Shown in pieces: positions 36,306 to 46,524 of a DNA stretch of 64,000 bases. The position numbers and the translations under genes are program-made. The number at the start of each line of letters is the position of its first letter. The stretch's first letter is position 1. Source of the stretch: Calidifontibacter indicus (lineage in GTDB: Bacteria; Actinomycetota; Actinomycetes; Actinomycetales; Dermatophilaceae); NCBI RefSeq assembly GCF_003386865.1, contig NZ_QTUA01000001.1, forward strand, positions 2,666,001-2,730,000, in the 5' to 3' direction. Below the pieces are notes generated by a model, which did not search any database, was not told where the DNA came from, and worked only from the letters and a program-made list of their open reading frames with translations.

Positions 36306-37556
36306 TCAGGTCCGTGATGCGGGCGCCCGGCCGAAGTCGACGTCGACCCGCTCGAACCCGCGGATCACGAACGTCGGGTGGTAGGTCGGGCGCTCGATCA
36401 GCCGTACCTCGGGGGCCTGCCGGGCGATGCGGGTGATCATCGCCGACAGTTCGGCACGAGCCAGCGGTGCGCCGATACAGAAGTGCACGCCCGCGCCGAA
36501 GCCGATGTGGGTGCTCTCCCCACGCGCGGCATCGAAGGTGTCGGCGCCGGGGAACCGCTCCGGGTCTCGGTTGGCCGAACCGAACAGCATCGCGATCCGC
36601 TCCCCCACCTCGAAGGTGCGACCGGCGATCTCGACCGGTTCGAGCACCCAACGCTCAAACATCTGCAAAGGCGGGTCGAAACGCAGCATCTCCTCGACGA
36701 CCACGGTCGGCTCCACCTCACCACCGGTCACCCGACGCCACTCGTCCGGCCGCTGCAGCAATGCGTTGAGGCCGTTGCCGAGGGTGTTGACCGTGGCCTC
36801 GTGGCCGGCGTTCAGCAGCACGATCACGGTACAGACGATCTCGTCGACACTGAGCCGGTCGCCGTCGTCGGCCACCTGCACCAGCTCCGACACCAGGTCG
36901 GTGCCGGGGTGTGCCCGCCGGTCGTCGATGAGCTCGCGGACGAAATCGACGAACTCCCCCGCCGCCTGCTCCGCGTCGGCCCGCTGCTGATCGGTGGGTG
37001 CGATCTCGTACATCTTGACGATCGCGTGCGACCAGCGCAGCAGGTCGGGGCCATGCTGTTGGGGCACGCCCAGCAACTCGCAGATGACCGAGATCGAGAA
37101 CGGTTGCGCGAGCTCGGCGACGACATCGGTCGACGGCCGCTGGAGCACCGCACCGAGGGCCGCGTCGGCCAACTCGCCGATGCGGGGCTCGAAGTCGCGC
37201 ACCGCCTTGGCCGTGAACACCTTCGTCACCAACCGGCGGATCCGGGTGTGGTCCGGCGGCTCGAGGTTGAGCAGCGACCACCGCTCCGACTCGACGAACC
37301 GCGGGAACTCCTGCTCCAGGTCAGCCAACCCCGGACGTCCGAATTCAGCTGGGGTGTAACGGTGTTCGAAGCTTCTCCCGAGCGATCGGTTGCGCAGGGC
37401 CGCGTGCACGTCGGCGAACCGCGGCAGCAGCACGACGCCGCGCTCGGCGTACGGGATGGCACGTCCGGCGTCCCGCAACCCGGCGAGCACCGGGTAGGGA
37501 TCGGCGATGAAGGCCGGGTCGGACGGGGCGAAGCCGAGGTCAGCTGCGTCGGTCAC
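36306..37556 (-). CDS. Cytochrome P450
   Basis: A 416-residue soluble bacterial P450. The heme-binding loop is FGAGVHFCIGAPLAR with Cys360 as thiolate ligand; the I-helix oxygen-activation motif is AGHEAT (250-255); the K-helix ExxR is Glu289-Met-Leu-Arg292. The segment EPPDHTRIRRLVTKVFT (99-115) is the typical C-helix of actinobacterial CYP107/CYP105-like enzymes. No ferredoxin gene lies nearby, so redox partners are elsewhere. GTG 37556 overlaps the stop of the acyltransferase fusion as GTGA, which suggests coupled translation and a linked function, perhaps lipid or fatty-acid modification. The substrate cannot be told from sequence. Confidence 0.93.
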   Translation of the reverse strand: MTDAADLGFAPSDPAFIADPYPVLAGLRDAGRAIPYAERGVVLLPRFADVHAALRNRSLGRSFEHRYTPAEFGRPGLADLEQEFPRFVESERWSLLNLEPPDHTRIRRLVTKVFTAKAVRDFEPRIGELADAALGAVLQRPSTDVVAELAQPFSISVICELLGVPQQHGPDLLRWSHAIVKMYEIAPTDQQRADAEQAAGEFVDFVRELIDDRRAHPGTDLVSELVQVADDGDRLSVDEIVCTVIVLLNAGHEATVNTLGNGLNALLQRPDEWRRVTGGEVEPTVVVEEMLRFDPPLQMFERWVLEPVEIAGRTFEVGERIAMLFGSANRDPERFPGADTFDAARGESTHIGFGAGVHFCIGAPLARAELSAMITRIARQAPEVRLIERPTYHPTFVIRGFERVDVDFGRAPASRT

Positions 37557-39226
37557 GAGGCGTCTCCGGTGGTCTTTCTGGTCGATGTCTTCTTGGTGGT
37601 CGTCTTCTTCGCCGGGGTGTTCGCAGCCGTCCTCTTGGCGGTCGTCTTCTTCGCCGGGGTCTTCGCAGCCGTCTTCTTGGCGGTCGTCTTCTTGGCGGTC
37701 GTCTTCTTGGCGGTCGTCTTCTTGGCGGTCGCCTTCTTCGCCGGGGCCTTCGCGGTTGCCTTCTTGGCTGTCGCCTTGCGCCCCTTGGCGGTGTTCGCCG
37801 CGATCGCCCGCTCGATGTCGGGCAGATCCTGCTGCGGGATCCGTCCGCCCGGGTAGGTCGAGGCGACCTGGTCGATGCTCGTCGCCTTCAGACCCTTGGC
37901 GTCGTCGGGAAGGATCCGCGAGATGGCCGCCATGATCCGCTCGGTGTCGGCTTCCTCGGAGTCGTAGGCGAGGTCGACCGGCGTGCCGATGTTGACGGTG
38001 ATCTTGGGCGGGTTGCGGAAGCTCAACACGTTCGGGGTCGACGACGACCGCGGCCAGACCACTTCGGTGCCGCTCACCGCGAACGGGATGACCGGCGCCT
38101 TCGACATCGCCGCCAACCGGGCGGTGCCCGGGTAACCCTCGAGCGTGTCGGAGAAGAAGTCGAGTCCGCGCGGGATGGTGCCCTGCGGCATGACGCCCAC
38201 GAGGTCGCCGCCGGCGAGCGCCACCGCGGCCTCCTCGAGCGGGTCGGCCGCGTCGGGGTCACGCTTGTCGCGGTCGACCCGCACCCCACCGAGCATCCGA
38301 AGCACCGGGCCGAGCAAGGGCACGTCGAACAGTTCGCGTTTGGCGAGGAAGCTTGCCCCGCGGCCGGTGCGCCCCATCACCACCGCCATCGTGGCCATGT
38401 CGAAGTAACTGCGGTGGTTGCCGGCCAGAATGGCCGCGCCCTCAGCGGGGATGTTCTCCAGACCGTTGATCTCGAACCGGACGTAAGGGAAGGTCTCGGG
38501 CCGCGTCAGCATCATCGCCAACCGCCGGGCCTCGAGGTTGACCACCGGGAAGGTGAGCGTGCCGGGCGGTGCCTCGAACGACAGGATCGGCCACCGCTTC
38601 GCGATCGCCACCACGAGCAGCCGCGGGTCGGGGTTCACCGCGCCCGGGTTGCCGACCGCGCCGAGCAGCGGCACGTCGTAGATGGAGTCGGAGTACGCGA
38701 ACGATTCGGACAGGTCGATGTCGTGCTCGCGCGCCCACTCCTTGACACTCGCCAGCTTGCCCCACGACCACACGAACCGGCCGTCCTGCTTGCCGTTGTA
38801 CAACCCGTCGTCGCCCACCTGGTAGCGGGTGGCGATCACGTCGTCGAACCCGAGCGCGTCGGCGAGCGGCTTGATGAGGTGGTGCGGTGTGGTCGTCGCC
38901 ATCACCACCTTGCGCCCGGCCTCGTGGTGCTGCGCGATGAGGATCTTGGCGAACGGACCGATCTGGTCGACCAGCGACTGCGCCGCCCGGCGCGCCGCGT
39001 CGTCGAACGCGCCGCCGGGTTTGCCGGCCGCGACCAACACGGCCTGGCGCGCCAGCGCGATCGAACCCAGCGTCTCGCCGAACGCGTTCATCCACCAGAA
39101 GAGCACCGACTCCCCCGGCAACTTCGAGCTGACCACCCCGCTCTCACGCATCGCACGGGACAGAGCGGGACCGGACGCCTTCCGCAGAAGCGTCCGGTCG
39201 AGGTCGAAGAAAGCAGCGCCGGCCAT
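37553..39226 (-). CDS. HAD-IB phosphatase / lysophospholipid acyltransferase fusion with H1-like tail
   Basis: A 557-residue three-part protein. Residues 1-210: HAD subfamily IB with the nucleophile motif FFDLDRTLL (Asp8, Asp10), VVMATTTPHHLI and YSDSIYDVPLL. Residues about 245-440: PlsC-type acyltransferase with the NHRSYFD box (His271, Asp276) and the substrate motif MPQGTIPRG in place of the usual PEGT. Residues about 480-553: a basic tail of KKTTAK, PAKKAT and TAKKTT repeats. HAD-IB/PlsC fusions are known in actinobacteria and are thought to remodel phospholipids. A histone-H1-like tail on a lipid enzyme is odd; similar tails are DNA- or polyphosphate-binding. The gene starts 9 bases after the lipase gene and overlaps the P450 gene. 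Confidence 0.92.
   Translation of the reverse strand: MAGAAFFDLDRTLLRKASGPALSRAMRESGVVSSKLPGESVLFWWMNAFGETLGSIALARQAVLVAAGKPGGAFDDAARRAAQSLVDQIGPFAKILIAQHHEAGRKVVMATTTPHHLIKPLADALGFDDVIATRYQVGDDGLYNGKQDGRFVWSWGKLASVKEWAREHDIDLSESFAYSDSIYDVPLLGAVGNPGAVNPDPRLLVVAIAKRWPILSFEAPPGTLTFPVVNLEARRLAMMLTRPETFPYVRFEINGLENIPAEGAAILAGNHRSYFDMATMAVVMGRTGRGASFLAKRELFDVPLLGPVLRMLGGVRVDRDKRDPDAADPLEEAAVALAGGDLVGVMPQGTIPRGLDFFSDTLEGYPGTARLAAMSKAPVIPFAVSGTEVVWPRSSSTPNVLSFRNPPKITVNIGTPVDLAYDSEEADTERIMAAISRILPDDAKGLKATSIDQVASTYPGGRIPQQDLPDIERAIAANTAKGRKATAKKATAKAPAKKATAKKTTAKKTTAKKTTAKKTAAKTPAKKTTAKRTAANTPAKKTTTKKTSTRKTTGDAS
37568..37789 (-). repeat. KKTTAK coding repeat in the acyltransferase fusion
   Basis: Tandem units of 15 bases (plus-strand GGCGGTCGTCTTCTT) encode the Lys/Thr/Ala tail. 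Several neighbouring units are identical, so recent expansion or copy-number variation is likely, unlike the more diverged repeat in sigA. Confidence 0.9.
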
Positions 39227-39235
39227 GACGCGAGG

Positions 39236-40504
39236 TTAGTGGTTGGCGGCCGCGGTCGGCAGCGGCTCCACCTCAAGACGCCGGGCGATCACGTTGAACA
39301 CCCGGGGATCGTTGAGCAGATCGAGGTGGTTGACGCCGCCGACGTACTCGACCGCCCACGTGTCGCCACCCAGGCCGGCGGCCGACGAGCGCGACACCAT
39401 GCCGTCGCCGAACGGTCGTCCCCACCACGCCTTCGGCTGCGGCGCGATCATCCCGACGACCGCGAGGTGCCGGATCGGGTGGTGATGGCGTCGTTCGCTG
39501 GAGCGATGGTCGTGCGGGTCGTCGGGGTCGTAGCCCTTCCAGTCGGCCTCGACGAGATTGCCGTGCCGCAGGTCCTTGATGCCCTGGCTGCGGAAGCGCA
39601 GCAGATCGCCTGCCCAGCGGGTGGCGGTGTGTTCGGTCAGCCGGCCGGCGACGAGGTTGACCCCCTTCTCCAACAACGCACCGTGGTACGGCGTGCCGAG
39701 GGTGATCGTGTCGGTCACCAGGCCCGCCCAGGGCGCGCCCGGGGCGGCCTGCAGCAGCGAACTGTGCACGACGAGGCCGCCCATCGAGTGCCCGACGAGC
39801 ACCACCCGGTCGACCGGCACCGGCCACCGTGCCACGAGTCGGGCGAGCAACCGGCCCAGATCGCGTCCGTTGGTCGAGACGCGTTGGCCGGTGTTGTAGC
39901 GCATCCACAGTGCCGACCAGTCACCGTGCGCTTCCAGTCGGCGACCGTAGGACAGCCGCCGACCTTCGTCGTCGCGACTGGCGCGCCGTTTCCACATCTG
40001 CTCGGTGCCGACGAACCCGTGCACGAACACCACGATGTTCGACGCCGCATCGGGGTAGGCGTTGGCCAGACCGGCCTTGGTCACCGGCACGTCGTAGCCC
40101 GAGCGGCGCAGGGTCATCGGGTAGGAGATCGGCAGGTCGATGTCGGCGAGTCGGTCGCCGGTGAACCCCTGCACGAACGCGGCCACCGAGACGGCACGCT
40201 TGCGCACGACGCGGCTCGGAGTCTGCTGGGCGATGGTGTCGGCGGCCGGTCGCACGATCGCGCCGGTCGCATCGAGGGCGGCGCCCAACGTGTTGTAGGT
40301 GCTGCGCACGACCAGGTCGTGGGCCAACTCGACCGGTGTCGTGACCGGCCCGAAGACGGTGCGCGCTTTACCGAACACCTTGGTGGCCGCGGCGCCGTGG
40401 GCGTCGCACAGCGTGGCGATGACGCCGCGGGCGTCCTCACCGGCGACGGCTGCGCGCCGCGTGTCTCCTGCTCCACTTGTGGTGGTGTTGCGAGTGGCTG
40501 GCAT
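39236..40504 (-). CDS. Lipase-like alpha/beta hydrolase
   Basis: A 422-residue serine hydrolase with an alpha/beta fold: the oxyanion strand VVFVHGFVGTEQMW (about 158-171), the nucleophile elbow VLVGHSMGGLVVHSS, and a late catalytic His probably in GGVNHLDLLNDPRVF. The N-terminal 150 residues are helical and lack similarity to simple lipases. The arrangement recalls PGAP1-like or triacylglycerol-lipase-like hydrolases of actinobacteria that act on membrane or wall lipids. No signal peptide is visible. It is the first gene of the minus-strand cluster lipase, HAD/acyltransferase, P450 and (28 bases on) serA. GGAAGG precedes the ATG. The substrate is unknown. Confidence 0.83.
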   Translation of the reverse strand: MPATRNTTTSGAGDTRRAAVAGEDARGVIATLCDAHGAAATKVFGKARTVFGPVTTPVELAHDLVVRSTYNTLGAALDATGAIVRPAADTIAQQTPSRVVRKRAVSVAAFVQGFTGDRLADIDLPISYPMTLRRSGYDVPVTKAGLANAYPDAASNIVVFVHGFVGTEQMWKRRASRDDEGRRLSYGRRLEAHGDWSALWMRYNTGQRVSTNGRDLGRLLARLVARWPVPVDRVVLVGHSMGGLVVHSSLLQAAPGAPWAGLVTDTITLGTPYHGALLEKGVNLVAGRLTEHTATRWAGDLLRFRSQGIKDLRHGNLVEADWKGYDPDDPHDHRSSERRHHHPIRHLAVVGMIAPQPKAWWGRPFGDGMVSRSSAAGLGGDTWAVEYVGGVNHLDLLNDPRVFNVIARRLEVEPLPTAAANH

Positions 40505-40523
40505 GGTGTCCTTCCTGCCGGGC

Positions 40524-40550
40524 GTGCAGTTCGGCAGCGCCGAACTGCAC
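40524..40550. promoter_or_regulatory. Perfect 27-bp palindrome in a divergent promoter region
   Basis: GTGCAGTTCGGC (40524-40535), 3 bases AGC, then its exact complement (40539-40550). It lies 20 bases upstream of the lipase start and 68 bases upstream of the divergent lipoprotein gene, the usual spot for a dimeric repressor's operator. A second, shorter inverted repeat GCTAC/GTAGC (40557-40572) follows. Confidence 0.65.
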
Positions 40551-40581
40551 CCCGATGCTACTTCCCAGTAGCACCCCGATG
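40547..40581. repeat. Direct repeat overlapping the palindrome
   Basis: GCACCCCGATG occurs at 40547-40557 and again at 40571-40581, 24 bases apart (a little over two helical turns), in the same divergent gap. Confidence 0.6.
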
Positions 40582-40617
40582 TGGCCAGTAAGGTGCCGTG
40601 CGGGAGGAGGCCGACGA

Positions 40618-41733
40618 ATGAAGCGACCTACGGCGCCACGCCGCGCCGCCGTCCTGTCCGCGCTGACATCCCTCCCCGTCGCATTGGCCGGCTGCACCGG
40701 CAGTCCGGCGCCCGCACCGACCGATGCTTCCTCTCCGGCGTCCGTCACGAGTTCCTCGACCACCACCTCGACCTCGAGCAACGCGTCACCCCCGGTGGTC
40801 ACGGCCGACGGCGTCGACCCGAAGGCATGGACGGCGGTCGACGCGAGCGCGCGGCGGGCGGGCGGCATCGTGGCGTTGCTCGCGGCCGTCGTGTCGCCGT
40901 CCGGACAGGTGCGGGTGGTGCACCGCACCGGCTCGACCGACCTCCGCCCGATCGCGTCGGTTGCCAAGCTCTACGTGATGGTGGCCCTGCTCGACGCCCT
41001 GCGCGACGGAAAACTGACGTGGAACACCGCCATCACCGTTCGAAGCCAGGACATCTCGGCTGGCAGCGGGTCGCTCGCCGGACGCGGCGTCGGAGCCCGG
41101 GTGACGGTGTTCGAGGCGGCCCGCCTGATGTTTCAGGAATCCGACAACACCGCCACCAGCGCTTTGATCCGCACCCTCGGCCAACCTGCGATGGCCACCG
41201 CACTACGCGAGACCGGGCACTGCGCGCCGGACCGGATGACCCCGTTCCTCACCGTGCGTGAGGACCTCTGGCTGCTCTACTCCGCCGGGGCCGCGGGTGC
41301 CCGGTCGCAGTGGGCGGTAGCCAGCCCCGCCGAGCGCACCCGGCTCATCTCGCCGGCCACCAAATCCCCCGCCGCGTTCCACGGTGCACCCGCCTGGCGC
41401 GCCGGCCTCGGTTACGTTGCCAGTGCCGAAGACATCGCCCGGGCCTGGGCGGTGATCGCCGACCGCGTGCGCACCCTGCGGTCCACAGGTGCAGCGTCGG
41501 TGATGACGGTGCCCTCGCCCGGGTTCACCCGGCCGACCGGGTGGTCGACGGTGTGGTTCAAGAGCGGCGCCCTCGACAGCGTGCGCGCCGGCACCTGGTT
41601 TGCACCGGCCTCGGGGAGGTCGCCGAACGGCCGTGTGGTTGTCGTGCTCGCCGCCGACGGTCCCGGCGAATCGGGGGTTGCCGCGATCGGCGGTGCGGCG
41701 GCGGCGCAGCTCGAGCGCTACGCGACACCCTGA
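40618..41733 (+). CDS. Secreted serine hydrolase lipoprotein (class A beta-lactamase fold)
   Basis: From ATG 40618 (GGGAGGAGG upstream) the protein is 371 residues with a signal peptide and lipobox LAGC (Cys26), a Thr/Ser linker (30-60) and a beta-lactamase/transpeptidase-like domain: S114-V-A-K117 (SxxK), S175-D-N177 (SDN) and FKSG near residue 310 in the KTG position. The omega-loop Glu-x-x-Leu-Asn that class A beta-lactamases use for deacylation is not found after SDN. It is therefore more likely a peptidoglycan-active or cryptic penicillin-binding enzyme than an antibiotic-degrading one. It diverges from the lipase cluster. Confidence 0.82.
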   Translation: MKRPTAPRRAAVLSALTSLPVALAGCTGSPAPAPTDASSPASVTSSSTTTSTSSNASPPVVTADGVDPKAWTAVDASARRAGGIVALLAAVVSPSGQVRVVHRTGSTDLRPIASVAKLYVMVALLDALRDGKLTWNTAITVRSQDISAGSGSLAGRGVGARVTVFEAARLMFQESDNTATSALIRTLGQPAMATALRETGHCAPDRMTPFLTVREDLWLLYSAGAAGARSQWAVASPAERTRLISPATKSPAAFHGAPAWRAGLGYVASAEDIARAWAVIADRVRTLRSTGAASVMTVPSPGFTRPTGWSTVWFKSGALDSVRAGTWFAPASGRSPNGRVVVVLAADGPGESGVAAIGGAAAAQLERYATP

Positions 41734-41783
41734 AGCGCTCCGAAGCGTCCTGGACAGCAGCAGTTTTCGCCTCGGTGACGGAT

Positions 41784-41841
41784 GCGCGGGTTATCGAGAT
41801 CTGCGCGGGTCGGGACGCGCGCAGATCTCGATAACCCGCGC
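41784..41841. repeat. 24-bp perfect inverted repeat (possible dispersed extragenic element)
   Basis: Two exact 24-base arms (41784-41807 and 41818-41841) flank a 10-base spacer GGTCGGGACG. The arm core is GGGTTATCGAGATCTGCGC. The element stands between the serine hydrolase gene and the nrdJ terminator, 50 bases after the stop codon. The arms are far longer than needed for a terminator and no T tract follows. I recall similar GGGTTATCGAGATCT palindromes between genes in other actinobacteria, which suggests a repeated family; only one copy is in this window. Confidence 0.75.
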
Positions 41842-41855
41842 GTTTGTGCAACGCA

Positions 41856-41890
41856 AAGGCCCCGGCGCCCTTGTGGGGTGCCGGGGCCTT
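41856..41890 (-). terminator. Terminator of nrdJ
   Basis: 15-bp arms (41856-41870 and 41876-41890) with one G-T pair and a 5-base loop, beginning 13 bases after the nrdJ stop. On the minus strand the stem ends in GGCCTTTGCGTT. Confidence 0.85.
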
Positions 41891-41903
41891 CGACGGCCGG
41901 CTA

Positions 41904-44780
<2,877 letters not shown>

Positions 44781-44796
44781 GTTCCTGCTCCTCCGT

Positions 44797-44822
44797 GATT
44801 TCTCGACTGGATTTCTCGACTG
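44797..44822 (-). repeat. 13-bp tandem duplication in the nrdJ leader
   Basis: GATTTCTCGACTG is repeated twice without gap (44797-44809, 44810-44822) directly upstream of the nrdJ ribosome binding site (44794-44788). Confidence 0.85.
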
Positions 44823-44880
44823 TGTGACTTACTCGTGGTGCCGTGCGTGCTGGTGCTGTGCGTGCTGTCGGCCGCGCGGC

Positions 44881-45447
44881 TCAGCTGGTGGTGGTGCGAC
44901 CAGTCTTGCCGCGACCACCGACAACCTCGCCGGTGTCTTCGGCTCCACCCGCATCACCGTCGACGTGGCTGTCGCTGTCACCGGCGTCGGTCTGCTGCAG
45001 GTCTCGCTCGCTGCGCAGCAATGCGATCGCCGCCTCGAAGTCGTCGAGGTCGTCGAACGCCTGGTAGACCGAGGCGAACCGCAGATAGGCGACCTCGTCG
45101 AGGCAGCGCAGCGGGCCGAGGATCTCCAGACCGACGTCGTGGGCGTCGATCTCGGCGGCTCCCGCCGAACGGATGCCTTCCTCGACCTGCTGGGCGAGCA
45201 ACGCGAGTTGGTCTTCGCTGACCGGGCGCCCCTGGCAGGCCTTGCGGACGCCGACGAGCACCTTCTGCCGGGAGAACGGCTCGCTCGCGCCGGACCGCTT
45301 GACCACCGTCAGGCTCGCGGTCTCCAAGGTGGAGAACCGCTTCCCGCACGACGGGCACTGGCGACGCCGCTTGATCGAGGTGCCGTCGTCACTGCTGCGG
45401 CTGTCGACGACCCGCGAGTCGTCGTGTCGGCAGAACGGGCAGTGCAT
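44881..45447 (-). CDS. nrdR: Transcriptional repressor NrdR
   Basis: NrdR is the ATP/dATP-sensing repressor of ribonucleotide reductase genes. From ATG 45447 (GGAGG 6 bases upstream) it has 188 residues: an N-terminal zinc ribbon (CPFC at 3-6, CPSC near 31) with [17 protein letters not shown], and an ATP-cone domain ([32 protein letters not shown]). A Gly/Asp/Thr-rich tail of about 35 residues extends beyond the usual 150-residue family length. GTG 45453 in frame overlaps the ribosome binding site and is less likely. It precedes its usual target nrdJ, and two NrdR-box-like sites lie upstream. Confidence 0.96.
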   Translation of the reverse strand: MHCPFCRHDDSRVVDSRSSDDGTSIKRRRQCPSCGKRFSTLETASLTVVKRSGASEPFSRQKVLVGVRKACQGRPVSEDQLALLAQQVEEGIRSAGAAEIDAHDVGLEILGPLRCLDEVAYLRFASVYQAFDDLDDFEAAIALLRSERDLQQTDAGDSDSHVDGDAGGAEDTGEVVGGRGKTGRTTTS

Positions 45448-45591
45448 GGTCACCTCCGGGTGGCGTCACGATCGATCAGAGCCCGCGATGGGCATAGGAA
45501 TGCCCGGGCCGCGAGGCCTTTTCGGATCGATCTGGGGGTCGATTGTGGAAAACCGGTGTAGAAGTCCGTGGATCCTGTTGACTAGCTGGGG

Positions 45592-45635
45592 ACCTACATG
45601 TGGACAACTTACAACGGTGTAACTACTAGATGTAG
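45592..45635 (-). promoter_or_regulatory. Paired NrdR boxes upstream of nrdR
   Basis: CCTACATGTGG (centre about 45598) and CTACTAGATGTAG (45623-45635, centre 45629) are two palindrome-like sites resembling the NrdR box (an ACA...TGT type 16-mer). Their centres are about 31 bases apart, three helical turns, the spacing typical of functional NrdR box pairs. On the minus strand TTGTCC and TAGTCA (17 bases apart) could be the promoter, overlapped by the proximal box. The rest of the 397-base gap 45448-45844 holds no gene. Confidence 0.75.
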
Positions 45636-45783
45636 GGATGCTATTCCGGTCCGACCCCAAGATGCAACAGCCCCGGCGTGGCGAATTCGGCCCGCTCCGG
45701 CCGAGCCCGCAAATGCGCAGGTCACGGACTTGCAACACCTCGAAATCGATCGGGACACGCCTCCGCGACCGACCGAACGACGA

Positions 45784-45818
45784 GGCCCGGCGTCGACCGA
45801 TCAGGTCGACACCGGGCC
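45784..45818 (-). terminator. Terminator after the LysM protein gene
   Basis: 14-bp arms GGCCCGGCGTCGAC (45784-45797) and a complement with one mismatch (45805-45818), 7-base loop, 27 bases beyond the stop codon. It lacks a T tract. Confidence 0.65.
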
Positions 45819-45844
45819 ACGAGATGCACGTGATCAGCGCAGGC

Positions 45845-46225
45845 TCAGCGCGGGACCACCAAACGCTGACCCTCGCTCACCTGAAGGCTGTTGAGGCCGT
45901 TGGCGCGCTGGATGCGGTAGACGGCTTCGCCGACCGGCAGTTGCGGGTAGGCAGCGTGGGCCACCTCGGACAGGGTCTGCCCCGAGCGGACCACGAGTTC
46001 GGAGCTCGAGGAGCCGCCGGCGAACGCCTGGCCAACTCCCCACCCGCCACCGACGATGGCCGCGAGGACCAGGGCGGCCACCAGGCGCCGACCACGGATC
46101 GTCAGGCGCACAGCGCCCTCGCCGGCCGCCGACACCTGAGACTGGGCGGGCACGAGGTGCAGGTGGCGGCGCGTGCGCGGCTCGCGCCCGACGACCGGTG
46201 CATCCCAGTGAGCGACTGCACTCAT
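45845..46225 (-). CDS. LysM-domain membrane protein next to lexA
   Basis: From ATG 46225 (GGAG 6 bases upstream) the protein is 126 residues: a cytoplasmic Arg/His-rich part of about 40, a membrane helix (RLVAALVLAAIVGGGWGVGQAFAG-like, about 47-68) and a C-terminal LysM domain (VVRSGQTLSEVAHAAYPQLP to LQVSEGQRLVVP). LysM binds the glycan backbone of peptidoglycan. A LysM protein divergent from lexA is a conserved actinobacterial arrangement; in some species this SOS-induced gene acts as a cell division inhibitor or wall hydrolase. The SOS-like sites upstream fit SOS induction; the function here is inferred. Confidence 0.85.
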   Translation of the reverse strand: MSAVAHWDAPVVGREPRTRRHLHLVPAQSQVSAAGEGAVRLTIRGRRLVAALVLAAIVGGGWGVGQAFAGGSSSSELVVRSGQTLSEVAHAAYPQLPVGEAVYRIQRANGLNSLQVSEGQRLVVPR

Positions 46226-46269
46226 GATGTTCTCCATCCCCGACGCCTGAGCGTCGTCCCAATGTTCGC

Positions 46270-46301
46270 TCGCACACGCGTGCGATAGAACGCCTGTACG
46301 A
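46270..46301. promoter_or_regulatory. LexA (SOS) box candidates between lexA and the LysM gene
   Basis: TAGAACGCCTGTACGA (46286-46301) matches the actinobacterial SOS box TCGAAC-N4-GTTCGA at 10 of 12 defined bases. Directly before it, TCGCACACGCGTGCGA (46270-46285) is a palindrome of the same layout with a symmetric change (10 of 12). Both lie in the divergent promoter region, suited to control both genes. A TATAGC hexamer at 46305-46310 may be the lexA -10, giving a leader of about 200 bases. Confidence 0.7.
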
Positions 46302-46524
46302 TGTATAGCACGGTTGTTCGAAATAAACGAGACACGCGTCGTACAAATGTTTGATAACTGTGTGCGAGCGGCATAGCCTCTTTCCATGCTTCGCAGCCTG
46401 GCAGCGACCACCGACAACCTCCGTCGGCCGACTGTCTGACCGCAGGCACCAGCACCGCAGCTGGAGCACGACACGAGCACGACACGAGCACGGCCCCGGC
46501 GAGACGACGAAGGACGCAGACGAC

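Noticed and set aside
44781-45844. Cobalamin riboswitch for nrdJ
   Set aside because: No B12-box-like conserved segment is visible upstream of nrdJ or nrdR; NrdR boxes account for regulation.
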